Notes: a model not told the origin generated them from the letters alone. Positions 1 to 12,400 are shown, counted from the stretch's first letter. The stretch: 64,000 nt of DNA from Batillaria attramentaria (GCA_018292915.2 JACVVK020000032.1:935001-999000); one strand, 5' to 3'. Made by a program: numbers and translations.

Positions 1-568
1 TCGACTATTACATACGGGCCCTGGTTGATAAATGGCGGCCTGGCCGGTTCCCAGTTTCACGCTGAGTGCTACTACTTGGAAACAGTGGGTGTGTCATGGC
101 GGTCCTGCTATTCGAAGTGGAGTAGCACTGGGAGCACACACGTAACTGCCGGAGCCATTTTCACTACACCTTGTGTTCCGGGTATCTACCCCGTCCGCCG
201 GCTGTCAGTGCTTGTTTTCAGATTATGTTCTTATCCCTGCTAAATTTTGCAAAACTGAGAAGGCGGTCAGTGTCCTGATTTTAGTCCTGGGCTCAGGCCA
301 GTGTTCCCGATTACGCACAGGTGTGCGTATTTGTAGTTTTGTGCGCACAAAACTCTTAAAATTCACGCACACTTTTCAGTGAGAACAGTGCGTCAAAGGG
401 GACGGGCATTTTTGGTCTCGCCATGACAAACAGTATTTTTCCAACTGTCTCCCGTAAACCTGATGAACAAAACGCGATCTGTGACTAGCAACGGAGACTT
501 GCTGCATCGCATTTCCGCTGAGCCATTATGCGTAACAGACACAGTCTTATGTATAAACCCTCCAAATA
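1..568. other. Intergenic sequence, no gene recognised
   Basis: No reading frame here shows codon structure or a recognisable protein. The first 25 bases (TTACATACGGGCCCTG core) recur at about 38692-38712, so the left edge probably belongs to a dispersed repeat. Confidence 0.5.
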
Positions 569-1122
569 ACCGGCCCCCGTAGTGTAGTGGTTAACACTTC
601 GGACTATGGACCGGGAGACCCGGGTTCGAATCCCAGCCGAGGCAAGCGGGATTTTTCCTACCTAGGTCGGCTCCTACCCAGAGCGGGTGTGCTATGGGCC
701 CAATGTGGAGGCTGTTGCCACACAGCCGAGATTTACCCACTTCACGGGTGCGACTTTGGGGGTGCTTCCCTTGGTATGACACGTCTTATGATGTGGATGA
801 TTACACGGCCGGCACCGCAGGTGCCGTAGTTCCCGGGCCTGGCTACTGCCGGGATATTTATGACAGGAAGCGTGGAATGCGGCCCTGTCCCGCAGTCCCA
901 AACCACACGGACCTCCATAGCATCATCTTAACATCATCCTCTCACACAAAGTTCCCTCTGGGATAATAAAGATGTATTGATTGATTGATCCTCATCTCCA
1001 TCATCATGCATATAAAAAAAATGCCCCAGCTTCCGAGCCCTCCGTGGATTCCACCCATGACCTGGGAGGAACACCACTGGAACTGGCAAAGAGTTGGGGC
1101 AGCAAAAAAAAAACAAAAAAAC
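569..1122 (+). mobile_element. tRNA-derived SINE, family 1, copy 1
   Basis: A tRNA-like head starts the element, with an A box (TAGTGTAGTGG) and a perfect B box (GGTTCGAATCC). A central body of about 350 bp follows, then a 3' block reading backwards from GGGGCAGC into an A-rich tail. The head looks like an Asp/Glu-type tRNA, but I could not settle which. Positions about 948-987 hold an extra segment (AATAAAG then a GATT repeat) absent from the other copies, which resembles the 3' end of a LINE inserted in the SINE. Confidence 0.8.
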
Positions 1123-1316
1123 TGCAAATTCACAAAAGGACCCTAAAAAATGTGGAGATGGGATCCCAAGGACCCTTGTATTTTCGAATCACAGGGAACG
1201 CTGCAGGTGTCGGTCGGTGTCTCAGAGTTCAGTCAAGTGAACGCATAATATGCAAACTGATCAGTCTCCCGATACATGGCCGCAAGGTCTTATGAGAGTA
1301 GGCCCGGCACTGACGC

Positions 1317-1384
1317 TCTGTGTGTGTGTGTGTGTGTGTGTGTGTTGCGTCGGTGTGTGTCACGGGCAGTCTGCGTGCGCGCGC

Positions 1385-1433
<49 letters not shown>

Positions 1434-1509
1434 GCGTCGGTGAGTGTCACGGGCAGTGTGTGTGTGTGTGTGTGCGGTGTGTGTTGCGTCGGTGTGTGTC
1501 ACGGGCAGT

Positions 1510-1560
<51 letters not shown>
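1317..1560. repeat. Compound (TG)n/(GC)n minisatellite with a recurring spacer
   Basis: Runs of (TG)n are separated by a spacer carrying GTTGCGTCGG and GTCACGGGCAGT, seen three times (about 1345, 1431, 1487). A (GC)n run at about 1377-1400 joins directly to (GT)n. Reading frames here encode only Cys-Val or Thr-His repeats and are not genes. Confidence 0.9.
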
Positions 1561-1622
1561 GTTGGTTTTTTTAAGTGCGCACAAAGCAGTGTTTCAACAG
1601 ATTTCTTAAAATTTGTAACTCA

Positions 1623-2112
1623 CCGGCCCCCGTAGTGTAGTGGTTAGCACTTCGGACTATGGACCGGGAGACCCGGGTTCGAATCCCAGCCGAGGCAAGC
1701 GGGATTTTTCCTACCTAGGTCGGCTCCTACCCAGAGCGGGTGTGCTATGGGCCCAATGGGGAGGCTGTTGCCACACAGCCGAGCTTCACCCACTTCACGG
1801 GTGCGACTTTGGGGGTGCTTCCCTTAGTATGACACGTCTTATGATGTGGATGATTACACGGCCGGCACCGCAGGTGCCGTAGTTCCCGGGCCTGGTTAAT
1901 GCCGGGATATTTATGACAGGAAGCGTGGAATGCAGCCCTGTCCCGCAGTCCCAAACCACATAGACCTCCATAGCATCATCTTACTATCATCCTCATCTCA
2001 TAAATTGTCCCAGCTTCCGAGTCCTCCGTGGATTCAGTCCACCCATGACCTGGGAGGAACACCAGTGGAGCTGGCAAAGAGCTGGGGCAGCAAAATAAAT
2101 AAATAAATAAAT
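1623..2112 (+). mobile_element. tRNA-derived SINE, family 1, copy 2, with target-site duplication
   Basis: This is a full-length copy of about 490 bp with A box, B box and the GGGGCAGC 3' block, ending in an (AAAT)n tail. It is flanked by a perfect 14-bp duplication, AAATTTGTAACTCA, at 1609-1622 and 2113-2126. It serves as the reference for the family because both ends are fixed by the duplication. Confidence 0.92.
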
Positions 2113-2126
2113 AAATTTGTAACTCA

Positions 2127-3143
2127 AAGTTATGCATCAGTTAAACCGGCCGCTTTGGGCGGCGCCGGGTCTGCGTGGTCATGTAGTGACTGATCACCGG
2201 CGGTTCAGTTTCAGTGTGCGTAGTATGCTGGCTTATTACTGATCACCGACTTCGCTATACTCAACCAAATTAACTCACTTAAGTTAATAGCTACGACCGT
2301 AATCGTAACAAGTTGCTGACTGACATTTTCAATACCGGCCTCCGCCCCGTTCAAACATCGTAGTCAGTGTCTGCTGTCACCGACGCCGGTTTCCTAGGCA
2401 ACCCGGGCCCGCTGAAGCCTTGGTGGCTCGTGTCAAACAAGTACAATTTGCACCTACCGCAACTCAAAGAGCATAATTTAACTTTGAGCCGGTTTAAGAT
2501 TTATGTTGTTTGAATTAATCCTTCGTACTGGCGTGCAGCTGCTATACTAGGCCTTCCCAAAGCGACTGCTTTTGGCTGACGGGACAACCCCCTTTTTTTC
2601 ATACAAGGGAGACAACTCCACTGCCTAAAATCTTGACCTATATCCGAGTGGTCCACCATGAGGCATGATGCCGTCCGCAGAGCGGCCGTGTCGGCCACGA
2701 CTGACTGACCCCCAGACTGAATTACCACAACGACCCCCATTTCCACAGTATTAGATACACTGACTGTTACATGAATTTCTACTAGTATATTTTACCTTTT
2801 CACTACCATTAGTTGTACTGCCTGCCCAGTGTGACAACTGAAATCTACTGACCACTGAGGCCGGATCTGTATCAGTCACGACCGACAACTGACTTCCGCG
2901 ATGCCGCAGTGGTCGGTCAGTCGACTCTCGCCGAACCACAAAAGAAAATATCCAGTGAGTATTGTGTACTGACTGACGACTGCAGTGAAGCGTTTACATG
3001 TAGAGGACTGTTTAGATTTCGTTTCGTATCTTCAGTCGTTCTGGTGGGGTGGGGTGGGGTGGTCGGGTCCCGGCCGGGCCGTGGACTGACGGAGTGGGGG
3101 CGGCCGGGAGGGGGGAGAGGGAGGGGGTGGGTGGGTGAATGTT
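2127..3143. other. Intergenic sequence, no gene recognised
   Basis: No supported coding sequence. Positions about 3040-3135 are very G-rich with repeated GGGGTGGGG runs that could form quadruplexes. Confidence 0.45.
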
Positions 3144-3297
3144 TGGGGGTTTAACGTCCTTTTCCACCACATAGGGTGATATCAAAGACGGGGCAACGAT
3201 GAAAAAGCCAGCACAAATATTTGGCCCCAGCCGGGATCGAACTCACGACCCGAGCATTAGAAGTCCAACGCTCTACCATTCGACCACCCCGGCTCCC
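3144..3297 (-). mobile_element. tRNA-derived SINE, family 2
   Basis: The element is antisense here. Its tRNA-like head (GGGGAGCCGGGGTGGCCGAA, with the A box TGGCCGAATGG) lies at the right, and its 3' end (GGTTTAACGTCC on the plus strand) lies at the left. The family recurs at least five more times in the window. A second 3'-end fragment lies at about 3429-3470. Confidence 0.85.
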
Positions 3298-3470
3298 CGA
3301 GGGGGAGGGGGTGTGAGATATCACTGTAATATTGCCGGTACATGGAGAAAATCATAGTCTCGGGGAAGAACAAAACAAAACCTGAAAACAAGTCAAGAAC
3401 TTCAAATAGTAACACTGAAGACGCAGGGTGGGTGTTTGGGGGGTTTAACGTCCTTTTCCACCACATACCC

Positions 3471-4395
3471 GAAGACGCAGTGTGTCACCGTCAGTATCGA
3501 CTCTGTCAGTCTCGTTGGCAGATTTTATTCAAGTTTCTTCAGTCTCTTCTTAGTTTCAGTCCAAGATAAGAGACCAGGGTTTCGTTCCGCAGTTTTCCTG
3601 AATTCAGAGTTTTGCTTCTTTTTTTTCTTTTCTTTTTCCCCGAAGTGAAACCGAGTTCCATATTGATGATAAATTACGACTGAAATAACCGAGGACAGCT
3701 GTCAGTGGACATAAGAAGTACATAGTGACCACTTTGCTGTTTTTTCAGTGGTGGCGGATACGTTCTTTTGCCTCTCAGTATAGTTACGTGGGAACGAAGA
3801 ACCTGATTCTTCAGTGAACACGGGGAACGGATAACTGACGTCCACCGTCAGTGCCGGGTCACGTGGCTTGATGGTGTAAGATGAAACGGTTAATTAAACA
3901 TCGATACGGCTCAATTTTCACAAATTTCTCCAGAATCTCTTGATCAGCAGCAAAACCGAGCTAGGGGAAAACTGGCAACCCGGGGGTAAAGCACGTGGTT
4001 TCAGATGAAAGTGTTCGAGAAGTCCGGAATCTGCGAGGACTGAGCAGGATTGAAGGGTCCGTCCAAATAGTGCGAGGGAGTGCATCTCTGTTCCTGGCTG
4101 TGCGAGAGACTGGGAGGAAAAGTTAAAACATCTAATGTTACTGAACCCATGCAACAGAAAATGTGTTTTTGGTATTTCCGGCGAGGAAGGGGAGTTAGAG
4201 GTGGTCTCTTTTCTTTCGTTACCTTTGCTGAACAGCGGAAAGTCGAGTTAACACTACTGATCCGTTTCAGTTCAACAGTAATGGGTCCCGCCCGCCAGTG
4301 GTGGTTCTCAATAATCGCACACACACACACAACTACCCAAATCACATTTGTGTTTCATTTCTTCGGTCATTTTAGATGATTTTGCTCTTCCTAAA
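3471..4395. other. Intergenic sequence, no gene recognised
   Basis: No coding exon or repeat end could be supported here. Confidence 0.4.
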
Positions 4396-4396
4396 G

Positions 4397-4648
4397 CCGG
4401 TGTCGTAGAATATTTCGGAACCAGGATAAATCGGAACCGGTTCCCAAAAATCCTAGGATATTTCGGAACCATTCCCATTTATCCTAGGATAACCCTCGGA
4501 TATCATAGGATAACCCTAACCCTATTCCCATTTATCCTAGGATATCCTAGGATATCGGAATGGTTCTGAAAAATCCTGCCACGAGGGCCAGGATAAATCG
4601 GAATGGTTCCCATTCGTCCGGTTCCGAAATATCCTGTGACACCGGCTC
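4397..4648. mobile_element. Foldback (MITE-like) element with ATCCTAGGAT repeats
   Basis: Terminal inverted repeats start AGCCGGTGTC and continue to TATTTCGGAACC; the right end reads GGTTCCGAAATATCCTG through GACACCGGCT. The interior has several copies of the palindrome ATCCTAGGAT and two telomere-like TAACCC units. No transposase frame is present, so it would be non-autonomous. The right flank (CTCTTAACTGGG) also occurs near 34094. Confidence 0.7.
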
Positions 4649-5312
4649 TTAACTGGGCGCTGTGGAACGTCACAGTGGCTGTGCACGAATGTGGCACTGA
4701 TGTGATTCGGGGTTTTCCACGGCTGTGATGTCAGTCATCACAGGTATGGCTGTTCAAAATCTCACCAGCTGTGACTGAGTTTCACAATAGATTCTGACCA
4801 TTCTGATTGGTTCCCCCCCCCCCCTTTTTTTTGTGTAGATAGTCTACGTCACGCGGCGCGCAAAGATGGCGACGGGAACTTGTATAAGGACATCGTACCG
4901 ATTCCAAGATTCATTGGTAGATATTTAGATATTACCGTAAATAATGTTTTTCAAATACAAATTGTCAGTCTGATCAGTTAGGGTAGTGTACATCTTACTT
5001 TTATTTTAAAAGTTGATGATACTACGCGGAATTACTTTAAATACGCCGTTTTGTTGTGTCTTCGGTAAGCGTCTGCTAGTTTGGCGAGTTTTTCAGTTTT
5101 GAGTTTAAAGTCGCGCAAAGCCACAAGTACTAATTCGCGGCTGTTGCTAGCTTGGTGAAACATGGTGTGAGATCAGGTTGTAGTTAGTAGTCACACCAGG
5201 CACAGCGGGCAGATGTGGTTTCATCGCTGTGTCTGGTTAGTGCCCCGCTTAACGTTTTCTCCCATGCCCTCGTATACGCGTTCCTGTATCGCACTATTTA
5301 GACGGACCCTCA

Positions 5313-6388
5313 ATGACTATGACCGTGCACCTCGTGCTTCACGTGGACAGGTTACCCTCCGTGTTGAAACGCAATCCGGTGTACCTCGTATCTGTCGTTC
5401 TGCATCAGGTTGAGTTTCTAATGAATTGCCCAGTCGGAGACAGGCATTCGTATCAGCGTTTCCGCGAAAACATTTCGCGCATCTGTGTCCTGAGGCCCAA
5501 AACTGCGCCGGGAGAAAATGAGAGTGAAGCGGATAGCCGCGTGCTTCACCGTAAATATCCACCCAGGTGTCAGGCTGAACTGTCAAACATCACGAAAATG
5601 AACGTGGACAGACAGTTTATGTTCCTTGTTTTGATGGCTGACATCACTGAGTATGAAGCAGGTTGTTTTTTTTTCGGTTTTTTTGCTGCCCCAACTCTTT
5701 GCCAGTTCCAGTGGTGTTCCTCCCAGGTAATGGGTGGAATCCACGGAGGGCTCGGAAGCTGGGGCATTTTTTTTATTATTATGCATGATGATGGAGATGA
5801 GGATGATGGTAAGATGATGCTATGGAGGTCCGTGTTGTTTGGGACTGCGGGATAGGGCCGCATTCCACGCTTCCTGTCATAAATATCCCGGCATTCACCA
5901 GGCCCGGGAACTACGGCACCTGCAGTGCCGGCCATGTAATCATCCACACCATAAGACGTGTCATACCATGGGAAGCACCCCAAAATCGCACCCGTGAAGT
6001 GGGTGAATCTCGGCTGTGTGGCAACAGCCTCCACATTGGGCCCATAGCACACCCGCTCTGGGCAGGAGCCGACCTAGGTAGGAAAAATCCCGCTTGCCTC
6101 GGCTGGGATTCGAACCCGGGTCTCCCGGTCCATGGTCGGAAGTGCTAACCACTACACCACGGGGGCCGGTATGAAGCAGGTATCGGTAGGATCCTCGACT
6201 CGGACGTGGGTGCAGCTAATGAACTAACTCGGGAACCAAGCCAAAAGGTACGACCTCGATCTCTTAGCCACGTGACTGGGGTTACTAATGAACGTGACAA
6301 GATTGCTAAAGTCAGGCAGAGCAATTCCAGACACAAGTTAGACGTAGAAGGGCTCTCTCTCTCTCTCTCTCTGTTTCTTGTAGTTTAG
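5313..6388 (+). pseudogene. Unrecognised reading frame interrupted by a SINE
   Basis: A frame open from 5313 to the SINE target site at 5663 resumes in the same frame at 6182 and stays open to about 6388, giving roughly 186 codons if the SINE and one target-site copy are ignored. The junction is defined by the 12-bp duplication TATGAAGCAGGT at 5652-5663 and 6170-6181. I recognise no domain. It may be a former coding exon broken by a recent insertion, or a chance open frame. Confidence 0.3.
5664..6169 (-). mobile_element. tRNA-derived SINE, family 1, with 12-bp target-site duplication
   Basis: This is a full-length antisense copy: poly(T) and the GCTGCCCC block at the left, and the tRNA-like head with its B box at the right, ending GGGGGCCGG. 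Perfect 12-bp flanks (TATGAAGCAGGT) mark the insertion. Confidence 0.92.
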
Positions 6389-6469
6389 TGCATAATTTTC
6401 TGTGTTAATTTTTTTTTCTTTCTTTTATATTTTGCTCGCTTTTTTTCCCCTTAGTAGATAGTCTCTGTG

Positions 6470-6557
6470 GTATTAGCAACGGCAAGTCTGCAAACTGGCG
6501 AATTTCTGTCAAAACTTTTACCGTTGATAAAGTTTCATCATCATCATCATCATCATC

Positions 6558-6629
<72 letters not shown>
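6470..6629. repeat. LINE/SINE 3' terminus fused to (TCA)n(TC)n(AC)n
   Basis: A block reading TTAGCAACGGCAAG, then TTTTACCGTTGATAAAG, precedes the microsatellite. Near-identical blocks end in different microsatellites at about 31755-31850 and 38463-38555, so this is the conserved 3' end of a dispersed retroelement that seeds simple repeats. Confidence 0.7.
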
Positions 6630-6632
<3 letters not shown>

Positions 6633-6639
6633 TTTCAAG

Positions 6640-7647
6640 TTCCCACAAAACGCAAAACTTTCAAACACATACCTGCCAAACCTGCTCCAAACTGTGCAGT
6701 TTATTACTGGTACAAGTTTAAACTGATAACACTCGTTTTCACAACATCATCACACTATTTGAATTACACAAAGCCTAATCTCCTGACACCCAATTCAACG
6801 CCTAACTTTAAAGTCGAAATCACACAAAAAGCAGCACTAAACTGGTGCATTGAAATTGTACAAACCAAATTTGAACTTCCAAATCAAACAACACTGCATT
6901 CAGTTCAACAACGAGAACACACAACGCTCAGTTCGAACATGAAAACTGCACAATATTGATTCTGAATATCATAACAAAACAAAAAAACAACAAAAATCCA
7001 CGCGCTATTGTATGCCTGTCGTACGTATTGCGTCTTTACTTCCCAAACACAAATTTGAACAGCACAGACCGAATACAAAGCAATTAAAACGAGGTTCGAC
7101 TACACCATTGTCACGACCCGCCGGCTTCGGGTCCCTATCAGTATGGCAAGAGGGTGGTGGTGGAGGTTGTACTCTAGACATATTAATAAATGTATCCGCT
7201 GCGGCGGAGTTTTTACCCTGTTTGCTGTGTTGTTTTCTGTTGCACGGGTGGATGGTTGACCGTTGTGTTTGTGTGTGATGCACGGGTGGTTGGTTACGCT
7301 GTGCAGTCCGGGTAGGTCGGTTTGCACGGGGCAGTGCGTTTTTCTAGAACATTCCCGTAATCCCTTTTCGACCGGTTGGCTAGGGTCCCTGGCATTTTGC
7401 CGCTGTTCTTGCAAGGAGCCACATCGTTGTGGGCTCAGTTCGAAGCTAAGGAAATCCCTCATGGGGCAATGAAATGTTCGGGCGGGCTCTACAATAATAA
7501 TAACTCTAGTAAGAAGGAAGAAAGAAACTTCATGATGATAAATCACTAAGAAATAAAACAATTCACTACTCTTAGAATTAAAACATGCATAAGAACATCC
7601 ATACCTAATACTGATTGTAATTATATCACTTATTCAGCAGCAGCAGC

Positions 7648-7649
<2 letters not shown>
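6640..7649. other. Intergenic sequence, no gene recognised
   Basis: The frames here are short and lack recognisable domains. Confidence 0.4.

Positions 7650-7711
<62 letters not shown>
7650..7711. repeat. (CA)n microsatellite
   Basis: About 30 uninterrupted CA units. Confidence 0.95.
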
Positions 7712-8062
7712 GTATTCATCACAGATTATTCAGTAGACGGACGGCAACGGGAACAAATGAAAGTTTCCGTCTGTTTGCCTTAAATGATGGGCAACGATAG
7801 CGACGACCTGACGTCAGAGACTCAAACTCAGGGAGTAAAATGTGGTGACAGATAAGATGGAACTAACCTTCCTCAGCACCTATTGTTCACAAAACACAGC
7901 CAGATCTCTCTGTTGTTCTCCGATCACTTTGGTGCAGATGCGTACAACTTTTTGCAGGCTATTTTAGTTTTTTTTACACTAAGATTAAAATATCAGCATA
8001 TAAAAGAAAAGGTTAAGACACTTTCGATAAATGAGTTGTAAAACCGTGTCAAAATGGTTTTG

Positions 8063-8687
8063 TCAACACCAAAGGAATTCAGCTTCCTCAAAAAAATACA
8101 GCCTTTGTTGACATTTCTTTATTACTGCATCTGTATTTTCATCCCAGGTAAATTTGTTGTCAAAGATGGTGCTTAGGTATTTGGAAACTAACTCCACTTT
8201 CTGATCATGAATAACTTTCATTCCACGGCTGTTTCTGCCTTCGAAAATCAATGATAAGCTCCTGGGTTTTGCTGACATTGAGTTCAAGGTAAGATCTGTC
8301 ACACCAGTTTACAAAGTCAGATAATGCGGGACCATGATCTTGCTGATCACCAACCAGTAAGGACAGAATAGCGCTGTCATCAGCAAATTGTACAAAGTAT
8401 GTGTTCTCATGGCTGCTTCTACAATCGTCGGTATAGAGGATGTACAGGAGTGGTGAGAGGCAAGAGAGAAGTGAGTTTCTGAAGAAGAATGTGGGGCTGC
8501 ATGAAATTGAAAGCACTGGAAAAATCAGAGAATAAAAGTCTTGCGTGTGTGTTCGGTGCTTCGAGGTGCTAATACAGGTTATAAAAAATAAATATTTTCG
8601 CATCCTCGACACCCCTTCCAGCTCGGTAGGCAAACTGAAGGGGATCCAAACGTGGTTCAATAATTGACAGAATGATGGACTTGACAT
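8063..8687 (-). pseudogene. Decayed LINE reverse transcriptase fragment
   Basis: Two overlapping minus-strand frames together give the FADD box region of a non-LTR reverse transcriptase (VQFADDS), a downstream LNVSKTQELIIDFRR motif, and a KYLSTIFDNKFTW-like segment. The frame changes between them and the 5' part is missing, so it is a dead, truncated copy. The motifs fit the Jockey/CR1/Rex1 group. It lies just beyond the 3' end of gene B. Confidence 0.8.
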
Positions 8688-8747
8688 AAAACGACACTAT
8701 GGTACGTGATTAGCTCTTCCTTATGGGCTCTTGATAATAATAATAAT

Positions 8748-9405
8748 ATTACTGTTAGGGGTCAACAAGACCAACGGAAAACAGTGACCTGGATGCGATA
8801 TAACCATATAATTATACTGTTAGGGGTCAACAAGACCAACGGAAAACAGTGACCTGGATGCGATATAACCATATAATTATACTGTTAGGGGTCAACAAGA
8901 CCGATGGAAAACAGTGACCTGGATGCGATATAACCATATAATTATACTGTTAGCGGTCAACAAGACCGGTGGAAAACAGTGACCTGGATGCGATATAACC
9001 ATATAATTATACTGTTAGCGGTCAACAAGACCGGTGGAAAACAGTGAACGGGATGCAATATAACCATATAATTATACTGTTAGGGGTCAACAAGACCGAT
9101 GGAAAACAGTGACCTGGATGCGATATAACCATATAATTATACTGTTAGCGGTCAACAAGACCGGTGGAAAACAGTGAACGGGATGCAATATAACCATATA
9201 ATTATACTGTTAGGGGTCAACAAGACCGATGGAAAACAGTGACCTGGATGCGATATAACCATATAATTATACTGTTAGCGGTCAACAAGACCGGTGGAAA
9301 ACAGTGACCTGGATGCAATATAACCATATAATTATACTGTTAGCGGTCAACAAGACCGATGGAAAACAGTGAACGGGATGCGACATAATCATAATATCCA
9401 TCAGT
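8748..9405 (-). repeat. 65-bp minisatellite of ten units overlapping the gene B stop codon
   Basis: The word GTCAACAAGACC recurs at exactly 65-bp spacing (8761, 8826, 8891, 8956, 9021, 9086, 9151, 9216, 9281, 9346). Two variants, GACCGAT/GACCTGG and GACCGGT/GAACGGG, tend to alternate, suggesting a 130-bp higher-order unit. The rightmost unit is the end of gene B's last coding exon, including its stop codon; the others run into the 3' untranslated region. Confidence 0.93.
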
Positions 9406-12400
9406 TCTTTGCACAGTGAGTGTCTGATGGTTGCTAAGCGAGACGACTGCGCAGAACGCTGTAGGAACGCCGCATTTGGCCCAGACTTTAATATTTTTGG
9501 GCAGGGTGAGCTTGAGACCCGTTTTCCTGTAAGCACAACAGAAATAAAAGAAATTCAGCTCTGCTAATCACTTCCTGGGGAGGGGGGGGGGGCAGGGTCG
9601 GTGGGGCGGCCGGTGGTCTAGAGGTAAGAGACTACGTCACCAGTGCGAGAGGTCAGGGGTTCGAGTCCCGCTCGGGGCAAAGAATTTTTCCTTCTCGTAT
9701 GTGGCACCGTTCGTTCGGGCCGATCGTCGGGGGTTCTCTCCGGGTACTCTGGCTTCCTCCCCCTCTGCTTACCGAATTTGAAAAATAAATGCAATTCTAA
9801 ATTCCGAAAATTAGGTAGCTGAGTAGTCCCTTCGCACCACGTGATTGCAATGTGGTTAAATGTCCAGTGCGCGAGAGAATGCGTGTGATACACGCGAGCA
9901 TGCGTGTTGGGTTCAGTTCGCGGCGCTTTGAGCCGATTCATGAAATTGGGTAAAGCGCCTATACAATGCTTATTATTACTATTATTATTATTATCATTAT
10001 TCCTGAAATGACTGTACGGTGTTGTTATTTATTTGGCTTTTGTTTTTTGTGTTTTGTGTGTGTTATGTTTATTTGATTTGTTCTGTGTTGTTGTTTTTTT
10101 TTGTTTTTTTTTTGTTTTTTTTTGCCGTAGCTACCGAGCCTCCGGCGAGGCAGCTACGGCAAAAATTGAAACATCTCGTGGTTTCTTTTGTGGTAAACCA
10201 TTCGAACTAATCACGTAAGCTCTGTTACGTGTGGAAAAATGTTGAAGAGCCCGTCGTCCTATCGAGGAAATACGATGACACACACAGGCGAACACTCCTC
10301 ACGTGGCGAGTTCTTATAGACTGCGTGTTGTCTCTTTCACTCACAGGAAGACTCGTTGAGTGCGTAGAAAAGTTATAACCGTGTGGAGTTTATTACAGCA
10401 CTTCTCTGGTGTTACGACCTCTATATCTACAAGTGTAGACTAAAAGAGTCCCAGTCGGATCTTTTAGCTTTTACAAAGTTAGTCAGTCATTGGCGTACTG
10501 TAGAAAGGTATAGACATGGTAATATACAAAGTTTTGCAGAATTTGGCTTCCATGTGAAGCACGAAACCTCATCTTGTCTGTGCCTGGTGCATTTCACTGT
10601 AAGGCACTGAATCATCTTTTAATGTAGTTGTAAGCGAACAAAGCTATGTGTATGCGTGAGGGTATGATTGAGTGTGCGAATATAGATATAGGTAATTATT
10701 CGTATGTGTGTAACAGTATGTATGTGAAAATTATTCTAGGATAGTCTGTTGAAGACTATGCCATGTGTCAATTTTGTGTTTGTATTGTGTGTATACACGT
10801 TACGAATGCCCCCCCCCCCCCCCTTCCGGGGGGAATTCAAATGTATGCTCACAAAACTCAACAATGGCACAGACAAGGTACAAAATTCTCTGTGATCGTC
10901 ATCATACGGTTTTCATGATTACGCGAGTTATAATATAATAACAACTGTTTATTGTGTGGGCGGTTTGCCCAATTTTTTTAACTGGCTCGAAGCGGCGCGA
11001 GCCGAAACCAACATGCACGCTCACGTGAATCAGATGCATTCGCTCACACACTGGTGAACGCATTACAATCACGTGGTGCAAAGGGTAAGTTCGGCTATTT
11101 CAGTTTCGGAATTCAGAATTGCATTTATTTTCAAATTTTGTGGGCTGTAAATTTCAAAAGCAGAGTGGGAGAAAGCCGGAGTACCCGGACAGAACCCCGA
11201 CGATCGGCCCGAATGAACGTTGCCACGTACGAGAAGGAAACATGCTTCCCCTCGAGTGAGTCTCCAGCCTGTGCTCTCGTATTCGTGGCAAAGTCTCTTG
11301 ACCACTATACTACCGACCACCCCGACCGTCAGCGATATTTCAACATCAGAATAAACGTACCTTGCCGAGCAACGGCCGCCAGCGCGCGGATAAGGTCTGT
11401 TAACACACAAAAAAGGACAAATCAGATTGACACGTGCTGTCATTTGCTGTCATTTGCTACTACTATTGCCTTTAGTAAATGGCAACCCATTGGTAAACAC
11501 AGGTACGATTATGGTTGAAAAATACAATGCCGTAGGACGCGGTAATGATCCCTCGGGATTTCCAGTCTGCTCTGTCCACTGTCTCTAGTCTGATGTTGGG
11601 TTTGTTTGTGTGCTGTTGTTTATATATGTGTGGTATTGCCTTGACCTTAGACAGACGGCGTATTGAGATCCGTCTGGTTCGGCATTAGTGAAAACTCCCG
11701 TGTTCTGGTTGTAGGACGATTTGCCGGAGTTGTGGTTATACGCTGCAAACTGATCGCCAAACTTCACCACCTCACCCTGCTTGAATATGCGATCTGCGTT
11801 CTTCGGCAAGCCAGTGTACACTGTAGGAAACAGAAGGACCCGACGACTCTCTTAAACTGACTACGGACAAGGTAGATTCTCCCACTGACCTACACGATCT
11901 CCCACCTTCCGAAGTTGACCCCCTTAAAGCACATGTCTGGGGTGCAAACATCAGTACTGTCAGAGTCAATAAACAAAACAAACTGCCTTAGATTATCTAC
12001 GGAATCACGGCGTCTTCATCGACATTACGAGTATTAGGAGTTGAAAGGCCTAATGTGTGTCAGCAACAACCGCCAAAGGTATTCTACTGTCAGTCAACAG
12101 CCTGGACTGGGCTTGCAAAAGATGTAGAGAATGTGGACATGCTTTCTGGCTTTGTCATAAAACTTAGAACTCACCTGGTTGGCCGATCGACGAAATCCTT
12201 ACGATGGACAATGTATAGGAGGCTATTGTATTGCCCCCCTCTCTCCTCACTCGCAGCTTTGCGCCCGAGGCCAGTTTCAAGACAGCTCCCACATTACCTT
12301 GCTCGCTTTCTCGAGCGTACGCATGCATCACCGCTTGCCAGCGACCCCCTCGTTTGTGTTCGAGAATCACTTCAGCCTCGTTGTACTTGCGCAGTCGGTA

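Noticed and set aside
571..645. Possible tRNA gene with perfect B box
   Set aside because: The same head recurs in front of the same 400-bp body in five places, so it is a SINE head and not a tRNA gene.
4518..4531. Interstitial telomere repeat
   Set aside because: Only two TAACCC units inside a foldback element, too few to be meaningful.
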